Shown: positions 25,321 through 34,040, numbered from the stretch's first letter. The stretch is DNA of 64,000 bases from an uncultured Acidobacteriia bacterium (GCA_903907865.1 CAIVPR010000044.1:186001-250000); one strand, 5' to 3'. Made by a program: numbers and translations. The notes: a model not told the origin generated them from the sequence alone.

Positions 25321-26474
25321 GGCTTGGGCTCCGCAGGTTTCGGGGCTATGGTGCTGGGGCCCCGGCCCGTCCCCCCCGTTGGTCCGCTGGACCCGGTCGG
25401 TCCCTGGGGCTTGACGTTGAAGTTCGGAATGGCGGAATTCAGGTCGCCGAAAGGTGCCTTTTGCGACTCGCTGATCCGTCGATACTGCTCCATGATCTGG
25501 TCGGCCTGGGTGGTGCCGCGACCCCGGGCCGGGGCGGCCGCGGCTCCCGTCGTTCCCGTCGCGCCAGCCGCCGGAGCGACTGCGGGTGGCGGTGCCTCCG
25601 GTTGGACGTCCGGCCCGAGGAATACTGGAGTCTCCTGTGTTGGTGCCTCGGGAATCTCCTGGTGGACGGGATCGATGATGACCAGGACCTCTTCCGGCGC
25701 GGCCTCGACCCCGGTAGGTTGCACAAAGACTTCCTGGAAGGTGGCCCCGTCCTTCACGGAAGTCACCTTGCCCGCCGGCAGGCCCTTCGGGAAGATGCGG
25801 TCTTCGCCCGAAGTGAAGAACATCTCGCCCTGTTCCAGCTTCTGGCCCGTCGGCACGTAGTCGACCTTGGAGATGGCGTTCCCGGTCCCCTTGAGCACGC
25901 CGCGCGCATGGACTTTCTGGGACTCCACGCCCGCCGCGAACGCCGGATCGGACACCGACATCACCTGGCTGGCGAACGGGTACACCGCGAGGATCTTGCC
26001 GACGATTCCGGCCGGGGTGACCACCGCCATGCCCTTGCGGACCCCGGACGACGAGCCGCGGTCGATCAGCACCGACTTGGCACCAGATCCGGACGTGGTC
26101 CCGATCACGCGCGCCCCCAGCATCTTGGATGGCGTCCGGGCTTGGAAACCGGCTAGAGCACCAGCCCGCTGCGAGGACTCGAGTTCATTCCGCAGAAGTT
26201 GGTTCTCGATGCGCAGCCTGTCCACCTCGGACTTGAACTGCTTGTTCTGCTGGCGCGCGTCCCGAAGGGCGAAGTAATTGCCGAAGAACCCCGTGGTGCC
26301 GTTTCGGACGTTCTCGATGGCGCTCGCGACCGGCGTCACCGCCGTAATCGCCCAGACGCGCACCAACGGCACATCGTTCTCGCTCTTGATCTGCCAAGCG
26401 AGCAGGATGAGCTGCGCGAAGATCAGCACCAGCAATACCGTGATGTTGCGGTACCGGTAGAAAATCGATTCCAT
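25317..26474 (-). CDS. mreC: Rod shape-determining protein MreC
   Basis: The product is 385 residues. A single N-terminal membrane anchor (ITVLLVLIFAQLILLAWQ) is followed by a coiled coil (LRDARQQNKQFKSEVDRLRIENQLLRNEL). The MreC beta-barrel domain then has GARVIGTTSGSGAKSVLIDRG, GMAVVTPAGIVGKIL and FTSGEDRIFPKGLPAGKV. About 100 extra C-terminal residues are rich in Pro, Ala, Glu and Gln; such low-complexity tails are common in Acidobacteriota MreC. It lies 33 bp after mreB in the same operon. Confidence 0.93.
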   Translation of the reverse strand: MESIFYRYRNITVLLVLIFAQLILLAWQIKSENDVPLVRVWAITAVTPVASAIENVRNGTTGFFGNYFALRDARQQNKQFKSEVDRLRIENQLLRNELESSQRAGALAGFQARTPSKMLGARVIGTTSGSGAKSVLIDRGSSSGVRKGMAVVTPAGIVGKILAVYPFASQVMSVSDPAFAAGVESQKVHARGVLKGTGNAISKVDYVPTGQKLEQGEMFFTSGEDRIFPKGLPAGKVTSVKDGATFQEVFVQPTGVEAAPEEVLVIIDPVHQEIPEAPTQETPVFLGPDVQPEAPPPAVAPAAGATGTTGAAAAPARGRGTTQADQIMEQYRRISESQKAPFGDLNSAIPNFNVKPQGPTGSSGPTGGTGRGPSTIAPKPAEPKP

Positions 26475-26507
26475 GGGCGGCGCGGACCCGGTCTTGGGGC
26501 CCAGCTA

Positions 26508-27533
26508 CTAGTCTATCGAGATCTTCTTGAGAAGTTTGAAGTCGCTCAGCATTTTGCCCGTGCCAAGGACCACGGACGCCAGCGGATCGTCGGCGATCGA
26601 AACCGGCAGACCGGTTTCCTCGCGGATGCGCTTGTCGAGGTTCTTGATCAACGCGCCACCGCCGGTGAGGACGATGCCGCGGTCGCTGATGTCGGCACTG
26701 AGTTCTGGTGGGGTGCGTTCTAGGCAGACGCGGATGGCGTTGACGATGGTCGCGATGCACTCCGAAAGCGCCTCCCGGACTTCGTCGTCCTGGATTGTGA
26801 TGGTCTTGGGCACGCCCTCGATCAGGTTCCGGCCCTTGATTTCCATCGTGAGGGGCTTGTCGAGCACATAGGCGGAGCCGATCTCCATTTTGATCGCCTC
26901 GGCCGTCCGCTCGCCAATGAGCAGGTTGTACTTCCGCTTCATGAACTGGCCGACGGCCTCGTCCATGGCGTTGCCCGCCACCCGCACCGAGCGGGAGTAG
27001 ACGATGCCGGAGAGCGAGATGACCGCGACGTCCGTGGTACCGCCGCCGATGTCGACGACCATGTTGCCGGAGGGTTCCGTGATGGGCAGCCCGGCGCCGA
27101 TGGCGGCCACCATCGCCTGTTCCACGAGGTAAACTTCGCTCGCCTTGGCACGGAACGCCGAGTCCATGACGGCCCGCTTTTCCACCTGCGTGATCTCGCT
27201 GGGAACACCGATGACGATGCGGGGGTGCACCAGCATCTTGCGGTTGTGGGCCTTCTGGATGAAGTAGTTCAGCATCTTCTCGGTGACTTTGAAGTCAGCG
27301 ATGACGCCGTCTTTCATCGGCTTGATAGCCACGATGTTGCCCGGCGTGCGGCCAAGCATTTCCTTGGCTTCCTTGCCGACAGCCTCTACTTCGCCGGTGT
27401 TCTTGTTGAGCGCGACGATGGAAGGTTCATTGACGACGATGCCTTTGCCTTTGGCGTAGACGAGGGTGTTGGCGGTTCCGAGATCGATCGCGAGGTCGGA
27501 GGAGAAAAGACTGAAGAGTGACCGGAGGTTCAT
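26508..27533 (-). CDS. mreB: Rod shape-determining protein MreB, actin homologue
   Basis: The product is 341 residues, the normal length. The actin-fold ATP site is complete: phosphate-1 DLGTANTLVYAKGKG near residue 17, phosphate-2 VDIGGGTTDVAV near 162, and adenosine motif LTGGGALIKNLD near 290. MreB filaments under the inner membrane organise wall synthesis in rod-shaped cells. It heads mreB-mreC-mreD, a common arrangement. The 77-bp gap upstream, before the toxin gene, may contain its promoter, but I could not settle a clear site. Confidence 0.96.
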   Translation of the reverse strand: MNLRSLFSLFSSDLAIDLGTANTLVYAKGKGIVVNEPSIVALNKNTGEVEAVGKEAKEMLGRTPGNIVAIKPMKDGVIADFKVTEKMLNYFIQKAHNRKMLVHPRIVIGVPSEITQVEKRAVMDSAFRAKASEVYLVEQAMVAAIGAGLPITEPSGNMVVDIGGGTTDVAVISLSGIVYSRSVRVAGNAMDEAVGQFMKRKYNLLIGERTAEAIKMEIGSAYVLDKPLTMEIKGRNLIEGVPKTITIQDDEVREALSECIATIVNAIRVCLERTPPELSADISDRGIVLTGGGALIKNLDKRIREETGLPVSIADDPLASVVLGTGKMLSDFKLLKKISID

Positions 27534-27610
27534 CTAAGTTGTTGGAATCTAAGGGTGGAGACAGCCGGGACAGTGCTGTCCAAGCCTTAAGGGTAGCACA
27601 ATCGGAAGGG

Positions 27611-27985
27611 TCAATCGCGGGGGATGTGGCGGACGAGGTCGCGGCTATCGTGCAGGATACGGAGTATCTCAATGGTTTGAGGCCCGGTGATTCGGTATAT
27701 CAACAGGTGGCGCGGTGACTTGACATTTGGACCTCGTACGTGAAAGCGGCTGAAGGACAGGTGGTAGGTCCTTAGGCCTTCCGGATAGAGGTCGGGCCGA
27801 GCTTTGGAGCCTGGCCGCAATGGATCTTCTGACACATCGCGAAGTGCTTGCCGGATCAACGACCGGTATCTCGCCGCGGCACTCTTGCCGAATTCCCTCT
27901 TGCTCCAATGTCCGATCTCGACTAGATCCAGCTGGAGATCTTCGCCGAGATCGACATGGAACCGTCGGCTGGGTCTTTCAGGCAA
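27611..27985 (-). CDS. ParE/RelE-superfamily toxin
   Basis: The product is about 124 residues if the TTG at 27985 is the start. This TTG overlaps the antitoxin stop and there is no in-frame ATG or GTG nearby, so the start is uncertain. The pattern QLDLVEIGHWSKREFGKSAAARYRSLIRQAL, then LRTYHLSFSRF and HLLIYRITGPQTIEILRILHDSRDLVRHIP, is typical of ParE toxins, including the final LH..RD segment. Family members inhibit gyrase or, in the RelE branch, cleave mRNA. It is encoded right after a ribbon-helix-helix antitoxin, as expected for a ParDE-type module. Confidence 0.85.
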   Translation of the reverse strand: MPERPSRRFHVDLGEDLQLDLVEIGHWSKREFGKSAAARYRSLIRQALRDVSEDPLRPGSKARPDLYPEGLRTYHLSFSRFHVRGPNVKSPRHLLIYRITGPQTIEILRILHDSRDLVRHIPRD

Positions 27986-28280
27986 CCGCAGCCTCGTCCA
28001 AGTCGTCGTCCATTGCCGATTCCCACACATGATCGACAAAACTGTCAATCTCCTCGGGAGTGTGCAGCCGGACAAATCGGCCCGCCTCGATTCCAATGAT
28101 CGCCTTGCGAACTGCGGCGTTCATCCACTCGATCTTGGACTGGTCTTCCCGCTCGCGCTCCGCCAAGTCCCGCAGGCTTTCGGTCACGGCCTCGCTCGCG
28201 CTCGAGAAACGACCGGAAAGCACTCCTGCGTTGACAAACGTCTCGAGTTGTTCTGGGATCTCCACACTGAGGGTGCGCAT
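27978..28280 (-). CDS. ParD-like ribbon-helix-helix antitoxin
   Basis: The product is 100 residues from the ATG at 28280. The N-terminus MRTLSVEIPEQLETFVNAGV followed by GRFSSASEAVTESLRDL is the ParD/CopG-type ribbon-helix-helix, which would bind its own promoter. The C-terminal half is acidic (DSFVDHVWESAMDDDLDEA) and would wrap the toxin. It overlaps the toxin gene by 8 bp. A YkgJ-like gene begins on the opposite strand near its start, so the two probably share a divergent control region. Confidence 0.85.
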   Translation of the reverse strand: MRTLSVEIPEQLETFVNAGVLSGRFSSASEAVTESLRDLAEREREDQSKIEWMNAAVRKAIIGIEAGRFVRLHTPEEIDSFVDHVWESAMDDDLDEAAVA

Positions 28281-28335
28281 GCTCTTGTCCGCATGGTACC
28301 AAAAAACTGGTTTCGCGGAAGTCGTACAATGGGCC

Positions 28336-28746
28336 TTGTCGTCGATCCAACAAACCGAAGTTCCCTGCGGCACATGCACGGAATGCTGCAAGAGTGGCCA
28401 AGGCCTCTTCCTCCATCCGGAACAGGGTGACCAAGTGGACTCTTACCGCCACCAAGTTGCGGAGGGTCCCGAAGGCAAGCCGGTTTTCCTGCTGGAGACC
28501 ACCAACGGGGCCTGTGTGTATTTGGGACCATCGGGCTGCACGATCTACGAACGCCGCCCTCTTCTGTGCCGCACCTTCGATTGCCGCAAGCACTACCTCA
28601 TTCTGCCCCGGCAGGACCGCGATAACTTGGTTCAACTGGGCCTGTCGTCGCGCGTCGTGTTCAACGCAGGACGGGCGCGTTTGAAGACGTTGAGCGAGTC
28701 CGAGCGGCAGGCGTGCGTCGACATGAGGGACGAGTTCTTCGCGTAA
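28336..28746 (+). CDS. YkgJ-type cysteine-cluster protein
   Basis: The recognisable protein runs from about PCGTCTECC to the stop at 28746. Its cysteines, CGTCTECC, then ACVYL, GCTIYERRPLLCRTFDC, follow the YkgJ/CxxCxxCC zinc- or iron-chelating family. The start is unclear. TTG at 28336 gives 136 residues and lies just after a good -10-like TACAAT (28325-28330), which would make an almost leaderless message. An in-frame ATG at 28279 would give 155 residues but overlaps the antitoxin start on the other strand. Function of the family is not well defined. Confidence 0.75.
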   Translation: MSSIQQTEVPCGTCTECCKSGQGLFLHPEQGDQVDSYRHQVAEGPEGKPVFLLETTNGACVYLGPSGCTIYERRPLLCRTFDCRKHYLILPRQDRDNLVQLGLSSRVVFNAGRARLKTLSESERQACVDMRDEFFA

Positions 28747-28857
28747 AGTCGGCGCGGTGGCCGGCGGGCCTTCGTGGGGAGTCTTGCCACGGTTCGCGCT
28801 GCCACGTTCGCCGTCTCGGATCCGGCGGCCACCGTCGGATAGACTCGTAGTTTCGCC

Positions 28858-29970
28858 ATGCAACGCCGCAACTTCCTCCTCTCGCTCAGCGCCACCCCGC
28901 TGCTTGCCCAAACGCCCGCCGCTCCGGCCCAGCCCGCTCCGAAGGAGCCCGATCTGGACTGGTATGATGCCCGCAAATTTGCCGTTGAGGGCCTTGGCTT
29001 CAAGGACGTGAAGTCGCCCTTCGACCGGCTCCCGGCGCGTGCCGAAGGCGTCGTCCGGCCCGAGGTCTGGAACCTTAGCCGAGACTCCGCCGGGGTCGCC
29101 ATCCGGTTTGTCGCTTCGACCACCGCCATCCACGCGCGTTGGACGCTCACCGGAAAGAGCTTGGCCGGTGCCAACATCACCGCCGTGGCGTCGAGCGGCC
29201 TCGATCTCTACGCCCGCACAGACGCTGGCAAATGGCGCTGGATGGGATTTGGCACGCCGACCAAGGCGGGCGGTGAAAACACGGCGGTCTTGGTCACGGG
29301 GATTCCGTCCGCGCAGCGCGAGTTCATGCTCTACCTGCCATTGCGCAACGCCGTGGCGTCGATTGAACTTGGTTTCCCGAAAGGCAGCACCGCCGCACCC
29401 GGACCGGCGCGAGCCGCGGGCTCGAAGCCGATCCTGTTCTACGGGACGTCGATCACCCATGGAATCGGGGCCTCACGTGCAGGGATGACACACGTGGCGA
29501 TGCTTGGGCGCACTTTCGACCGCGAAGTGATCAATCTTGGCTTTTCAGGCAACGGAAAGATGGAGCCCGAGGTCCTGAAGTTCGTCGCCGAGTTGGACCC
29601 GGCGGTGTTCGTCCTCGACTGCTTGCCGAACTTGGCGGCGAAGGAAACGCGCGAGCGGACGGTTCCGGGCGTGAAGCAACTGCGGGCCGCCCATCCCGAC
29701 ACGCCCATCCTGCTGGTGGAAGACCGCGTCAACGCCAACAGCTTCTGGGTGGAGTCGCGCCGCAAAAGCCACGAGGCCAACCATGCCGCCCTTCGCGAAT
29801 CCTACGCCGAGCTCCAAGCCGCGAAAGTCCCGAGTTTGTCCTACTTGAAGGGCGACGATCTTATTGGGGACGACGGCGACGGAACCGTCGACGGATCCCA
29901 CCCCACCGACCTAGGCTTCATGCGGCAGGCCGCGCAGTTCGAGGCTGCCCTGAGGCCGATCCTGAAGTAG
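28858..29970 (+). CDS. Exported SGNH/GDSL-type hydrolase
   Basis: The product is 370 residues with a short Tat- or Sec-like N-terminus (MQRRNFLLSLSATPLLAQ). The first half (about 40-185) is a beta-sandwich domain that often precedes this hydrolase type. The catalytic domain starts at ILFYGTSITHG (block I, nucleophile Ser in GTS), continues with NLGFSGNGKME (blocks II-III, Gly and Asn of the oxyanion hole) and ends with DGSHPTDLG (block V, Asp-x-x-His). All SGNH residues are present. These enzymes act as esterases or acetylesterases on carbohydrates or lipids; substrate unknown. The stop codon lies within a hairpin shared with the convergent gene. Confidence 0.9.
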   Translation: MQRRNFLLSLSATPLLAQTPAAPAQPAPKEPDLDWYDARKFAVEGLGFKDVKSPFDRLPARAEGVVRPEVWNLSRDSAGVAIRFVASTTAIHARWTLTGKSLAGANITAVASSGLDLYARTDAGKWRWMGFGTPTKAGGENTAVLVTGIPSAQREFMLYLPLRNAVASIELGFPKGSTAAPGPARAAGSKPILFYGTSITHGIGASRAGMTHVAMLGRTFDREVINLGFSGNGKMEPEVLKFVAELDPAVFVLDCLPNLAAKETRERTVPGVKQLRAAHPDTPILLVEDRVNANSFWVESRRKSHEANHAALRESYAELQAAKVPSLSYLKGDDLIGDDGDGTVDGSHPTDLGFMRQAAQFEAALRPILK

Positions 29971-29992
29971 TCCGCAATACGCGGACTACTTC
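29964..29992. terminator. Perfect 12-bp stem hairpin between convergent genes
   Basis: The arms GAAGTAGTCCGC and GCGGACTACTTC are perfect complements around a 5-base loop aatac. The stop codons of both convergent genes (TAG at 29968-29970 and 29988-29986) lie within the stem. There is no clear T-run on either side, so it would act as a bidirectional terminator or 3'-end stabiliser of non-classical type. Confidence 0.7.
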
Positions 29993-30384
29993 GTCGGCAG
30001 AGCTTGGTTGGACGAGCCCGCGAACAGCTTGCGACCGTCTTGGAACGTAACCGTGTTCACATTGGCGGTATTCGAGCCGTTCCGCGCCTGCCAACCGTCC
30101 ACCACAATCACGGTGCCCGACGGCAGGTCGTTCCGCTTCCAGCCGCGGCGGATCAGCGCGTTGGCCGCACCGGTTTCCAAGGACCACTTTACGGGCTTGC
30201 CATCCGTCATCACTTCCACGCAGATCCAAGCGTGTGGATTGGCCCAGTTCATCTCGATCACTTTGCCTGTGAACTTGACGGGCTTGTTCTGGTCGAACTC
30301 GGCCGTGAACGAATGGTGCGCCAGCAGCGTGCCGGCGGCAAACGCGAGCGAGGCGGCCAACGTGGCCAGATTGCGGAATCTCAT
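29986..30384 (-). CDS. DUF6152 family exported protein
   Basis: The product is 132 residues with a signal peptide (RNLATLAASLAFAAGTLLAHHS). The mature part starts AHHSFTAEFDQNKPVKFTGKV, followed by NPHAWICVEV, both hallmarks of the DUF6152 family. It is predicted to be a small periplasmic beta-barrel of OB-like fold, rich in Val and Thr. It follows the duplicated beta-rich protein with a 4-bp ATGA overlap, which suggests they work together, but the role of neither is known. Confidence 0.88.
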   Translation of the reverse strand: MRFRNLATLAASLAFAAGTLLAHHSFTAEFDQNKPVKFTGKVIEMNWANPHAWICVEVMTDGKPVKWSLETGAANALIRRGWKRNDLPSGTVIVVDGWQARNGSNTANVNTVTFQDGRKLFAGSSNQALPTK

Positions 30385-31964
30385 TTTGCGGTCTCCTTCT
30401 TTATTTTCGCCCGATAATCGTCGCGGACGTCCTTCAGATGCTGCAAATCCCCGTTGTCTTCATGGCAGGCGACTTCCAACAGCTCCTCGTTCTCGCGGTT
30501 GAGGGGCATCTCAATGGTCCACGGGCGCGAATAGACGATCGGGTCGCTCACCGTCGCGCGGTACAGGATCTTCTTGGAATCGACCGGGATGAACCGTTCC
30601 GCCACCTTCTCGGCGTGGCTGACGAAATCGCCGAACTCGTTGAGCCAGGTCTTGCCATTGAAGTTCGTGGTTTCGACCACCAGGACATCGCCTTCCCAGT
30701 GTCCGACCGAATCGCCCTGCCATAGCCGGACGCTGTCGGAGATGTGCTTGCGCCCATCCAGCGGGATGATGCGCCACGCCATGCGCTCGTGCAGGATCAC
30801 AATGTAGCCCGGCGGCTGCAGGATCTGGAACGGCGACGGCACATACATGGAGCGGGGCACGCCTGCGACGTAGCAGTGCGCAGTCGGGTCGTCATAACCA
30901 CGGTAGGGTTTGGCGCGCTCGTCGCGATCCTTGCGGGCCCACGGCTGGTAGGGGAGCAGGCGGTCGGACGGGTCGACCACGATCCCGCGGGTGGCGGGCG
31001 TGAACTCAATCTTGGCGTGCTTTTCCAGTCCTTGGTTGGCGGTACCGCTGTCGGACTGGAAGTAGCCCGTGAGATTGGGCTTGCCATCTGCCGTGCGGGG
31101 GAAGCTTGGGTCGGTCTTGGGCTCGGGCAGGGCCACAGATTGGGCGGCACCGGCAGGGAAAGCCGGAGTCTTGGTCGGAGTGCCGACCGGCGGGTACCAA
31201 GTGATCGGATCGCGTTCGAAAGCACCGTTCGCCTCCTCAACCTCGGCCTGGCACAGGTATTCGTAAAGCCGGTCCGCGTCCTTCTGGCGGATGATCGGAA
31301 CGCTGATCTTCCAAGGCTTGGTGTAGGTCTTGTCGTCCTGGATCTCGGCCTCGTAGCGGATCGTATCAGCGTCGAGCATGGTGAAGCGCTCGGTCACGAC
31401 CAAAGCACCGCTGTGGAAGTCGCCAGCCATGTCGAACCATGTCTTGTCGTTGACATCGGTGACCTTGACCACGAGTGTGTCGCCTTCCCAGTGGCCGCGG
31501 GAATCGCCCATCCAGGATTCGGAGGGATGCATGGCCGGCTTGCCGTCGGTATAGATGAGGCGGTGGACCAGGTTCCACTCGAAGGTGATGGCAACATGTT
31601 CCGGGGTCTGGAAGACCTGGAACGGGAAATCCATGTACATGATCCGAGGGACGCCGGGGAAGAAGCAACTGCGCACCGGGTCGGCGGTCTTGCGGTTGTT
31701 GTAGTTTTGCAGCTTCTTGGCGGCAGCGGCGGGCTGGTAGGGGATCTGGCCGCCTACAACAACGCCTTTTCCGGCGGGCATGTCGAGGGTGGCGGCGTGG
31801 TCTTGCAGGTCGTAGGCTGCGCGGGCGGTCGCCTTCCAAATGCCTTGCAGATTGGGTTTGCCGTTGGCTGCGCGGGGAATTTGGCCTTCCGCGTACGAGC
31901 CCGTCATCGCCATGAGGGCGGTTGCGAGCAAGAGGTGGTGTGTTTGATGGAACCTTGGGAACAT
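30381..31964 (-). CDS. Exported protein with two tandem copies of an acidobacterial domain
   Basis: The start at 31964 gives a signal peptide (HHLLLATALMAMTGSYAEG) and 527 residues; an in-frame ATG 34 codons upstream is preceded by a non-secretory sequence. The chain is an internal duplication. Copy 1 begins AANGKPNLQGIWK and ends HWEGDTLVVKVTDVNDKTW ... YTKPWKISVPI. Copy 2 begins TADGKPNLTGYFQ and ends HWEGDVLVVETTNFNGKTW ... YSRPWTIEMPL. The GKPNLxGxW opening and HWEGDxLVVxTT are typical of a large paralogous family in Solibacter-like genomes, of unknown function. It overlaps the DUF6152 gene (ATGA). Confidence 0.85.
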   Translation of the reverse strand: MFPRFHQTHHLLLATALMAMTGSYAEGQIPRAANGKPNLQGIWKATARAAYDLQDHAATLDMPAGKGVVVGGQIPYQPAAAAKKLQNYNNRKTADPVRSCFFPGVPRIMYMDFPFQVFQTPEHVAITFEWNLVHRLIYTDGKPAMHPSESWMGDSRGHWEGDTLVVKVTDVNDKTWFDMAGDFHSGALVVTERFTMLDADTIRYEAEIQDDKTYTKPWKISVPIIRQKDADRLYEYLCQAEVEEANGAFERDPITWYPPVGTPTKTPAFPAGAAQSVALPEPKTDPSFPRTADGKPNLTGYFQSDSGTANQGLEKHAKIEFTPATRGIVVDPSDRLLPYQPWARKDRDERAKPYRGYDDPTAHCYVAGVPRSMYVPSPFQILQPPGYIVILHERMAWRIIPLDGRKHISDSVRLWQGDSVGHWEGDVLVVETTNFNGKTWLNEFGDFVSHAEKVAERFIPVDSKKILYRATVSDPIVYSRPWTIEMPLNRENEELLEVACHEDNGDLQHLKDVRDDYRAKIKKETAK

Positions 31965-32102
31965 GGAATCGCGCCTCTGACTGGGAGAGCCCGGCGGGTG
32001 GACCTCCCGCCGACAGACCCAGTATATTACGTTGGCCGCGAGCTTTTTCCGTCCTGCAATCCGCATGTTAGATTAGGTGCCAAGAAAGGATACCGAAATC
32101 GG

Positions 32103-32501
32103 ATGAACAACACACTCGACGAACTCAAGCTCGCGATGGCCGACACGAACGGCCTCTTCAACACGGAGGTCTTCGGAAAGCAAAACTTTGACGCGATCGA
32201 CGATATTTACACCCTGGATGCACATATCCTGCCTCCCGGGGCTCCGATGGTCTCGGGGCGGGCGGCGATCAAAGACTTCTGGGCCGTTGCGATCCGGTCG
32301 TTGAGCGCAACGGCGGCTGTGCTCACGTCCGTCGACATCGCGGTGGAGGGCGACAGCATTGTCGAAATTGGTGGCGCGTTGCTGACTCTGCAGGCGGAGG
32401 GGCAGGCCGCAGTGCAAGTCGAGGTGAAGTACGTGGTGCACTGGCGCGAGGAGGATGGCCGCTGGAAGTGGCACACCGACATCTGGAACATGAACGGCTA
32501 A
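32103..32501 (+). CDS. SnoaL/DUF4440-like NTF2-fold protein
   Basis: The product is 132 residues, the size of a single NTF2-like domain. The pattern FNTEVFGKQNFDAIDDIYTLDAHILPPGAPMVSGRAAIKDFW followed by strands ending VKYVVHWREEDGRWKWHTDIWN is typical of DUF4440/SnoaL-like proteins, which include ketosteroid isomerase-type enzymes and proteins of unknown role. No signal peptide. It is transcribed away from the duplicated exported protein; the 138-bp gap between them should hold both promoters. Confidence 0.85.
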   Translation: MNNTLDELKLAMADTNGLFNTEVFGKQNFDAIDDIYTLDAHILPPGAPMVSGRAAIKDFWAVAIRSLSATAAVLTSVDIAVEGDSIVEIGGALLTLQAEGQAAVQVEVKYVVHWREEDGRWKWHTDIWNMNG

Positions 32502-32653
32502 CGGCTGCTGTCCCGGCACGACAAAACAATGTGCGGATTGGACAAACCGGCGATCGGCTCGTCGCGGCGAGTTCATGTTAACCTACCTTTTACGATTCGG
32601 CGGACGGCGCTGTCCGGGCCAGTTCGCCGCTCTCCTCCCTTTTGAAACCAACC

Positions 32654-34003
32654 ATGAACCGTAGGGAATTCCTCAAATCCACAGCCACGTTCGGGGCCGG
32701 GGCCGCCGGCTGCGGCTCCATTGACCTAGCGGCACAGACCACGGGGGCGCGAAAGCCCAACATTGTGTTCATCTTGGCGGACGATCTCGGGATCAACGGC
32801 CTCGCATGCTACGGTGCCGACAATTACAAGACTCCGAACATCGACAAACTGGCCCGCGAAGGCACGCGCTACACCCACGCCTACACGGCACCACTCTGCG
32901 GACCATCCCGAGCCCTGATCATGACCGGCCGGTACGCATTCCGCACCGGCGCGACCAACCAGGACGCCACAGGCCTGATGACGCCGAACGGCGAGACCTT
33001 CATGCCGAAGATCCTGAAACAGGCGGGCTACAAGACTGCGGCAGTCGGCAAGTGGGGGCAGTTGCCGCTCGGTCCCGCCGAGTTCGAGTTCGACGAATAC
33101 TTGAAGTTCAGCGGCAGCGGCGTCTACTGGAACACGCAGGACAAGGGTAAGAACTACACGTTGAATGGGCGGGTACTGCAGCTTCGGGACAAGGAATACC
33201 TGCCCGACGTGATGCACAACACGGCGGTCGATTTCATTGCCCGCAACCGGAACAACCCGTTCTATCTCTATTACTCGATGTCGCACGTGCATGTGGAGAT
33301 CCTGCCGACGCCCGACAGCAAGCCCGACAGCAAGGACATTTACGCCGACAACATCGCGTACATGGACAAGCTCGTGGGAAAGATGATGGCCGAACTCGAG
33401 CGGCTGAAGCTGCGCGAGAATACGCTCGTGATCTTTGTCGGTGACAACGGCACAGGCGGAGGATACGCGGCGCAATCGACCATCGGCGGACGCCGGTTGG
33501 CCGGCGAGAAGGGCTCGATGCTGGAAGGCGGCGCGAACGTGCCGCTGATCGTGAACTGGCCGGGACGCATCCCGGCGGGCAAGGTGTCGACCCAACTGAT
33601 TGACTCGACGGACTTCGTTCCCACTTTTGCCGAACTAGCCGGTGCCAAGCTGCCGGAGAACAAGGTGGTGGACGGCCAGAGCTTCCTGCCGCAGATCTAC
33701 GGCAAGCCGGGCAAGACGCGGGATTGGATCTTCATCGAATTGGCCCGGAAGTGGTATGTGCGCGAGCAGGCGTTCAAGTTGAACGAATCCGGCGAGCTGT
33801 ACGACATGAGCAAATCGCCCTTCGAGGAGCTTCTGGTTCCGGCAGATACCAAGGATCCGGCGGCGTTGACGGCAAAGAAGCGGCTGTCGGCCGCACTCGC
33901 CATGCTGAATCCGGCGGGCGGAATCGTCGATCAAGGCGACGGCACCGGACGCCATGCCAGTCGCGAAGAAAACCGCGCCAGGAAGAAGAAACGGAAGCAG
34001 TAG
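32654..34003 (+). CDS. Tat-exported sulfatase (alkaline phosphatase superfamily)
   Basis: The start at 32654 gives MNRREFLKSTATFGAGAAG, a good Tat signal; a TTG four codons earlier is also in frame. The product is 449 residues. The metal-binding ADDLG is at about 42-46. The sulfatase signature LCGPSR is at about 81-86, with Cys82 the expected formylglycine precursor, and FVGDNG supplies the second metal pair. One oddity: the usual GKWH motif, whose Lys and His both contact the sulfate, reads GKWG here. The His is missing and no nearby substitute is obvious. The C-terminus is very basic (RARKKKRKQ). It may be a sulfatase with a changed mechanism, or inactive. Confidence 0.88.
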   Translation: MNRREFLKSTATFGAGAAGCGSIDLAAQTTGARKPNIVFILADDLGINGLACYGADNYKTPNIDKLAREGTRYTHAYTAPLCGPSRALIMTGRYAFRTGATNQDATGLMTPNGETFMPKILKQAGYKTAAVGKWGQLPLGPAEFEFDEYLKFSGSGVYWNTQDKGKNYTLNGRVLQLRDKEYLPDVMHNTAVDFIARNRNNPFYLYYSMSHVHVEILPTPDSKPDSKDIYADNIAYMDKLVGKMMAELERLKLRENTLVIFVGDNGTGGGYAAQSTIGGRRLAGEKGSMLEGGANVPLIVNWPGRIPAGKVSTQLIDSTDFVPTFAELAGAKLPENKVVDGQSFLPQIYGKPGKTRDWIFIELARKWYVREQAFKLNESGELYDMSKSPFEELLVPADTKDPAALTAKKRLSAALAMLNPAGGIVDQGDGTGRHASREENRARKKKRKQ

Positions 34004-34040
34004 CCGACCGGCGCGTTCGCTACCCGCTACAGTATTTTGA

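Noticed and set aside
24589-25860. 423-residue open frame on the + strand
   Set aside because: It runs antisense through mreD and mreC and has no recognisable motif; a high-GC shadow.
30744-32102. Long open frame on the + strand ending in the NTF2-like protein
   Set aside because: It is antisense to the duplicated exported protein and has no family pattern; only the last 132 residues, from the ATG at 32103, look like a real protein.
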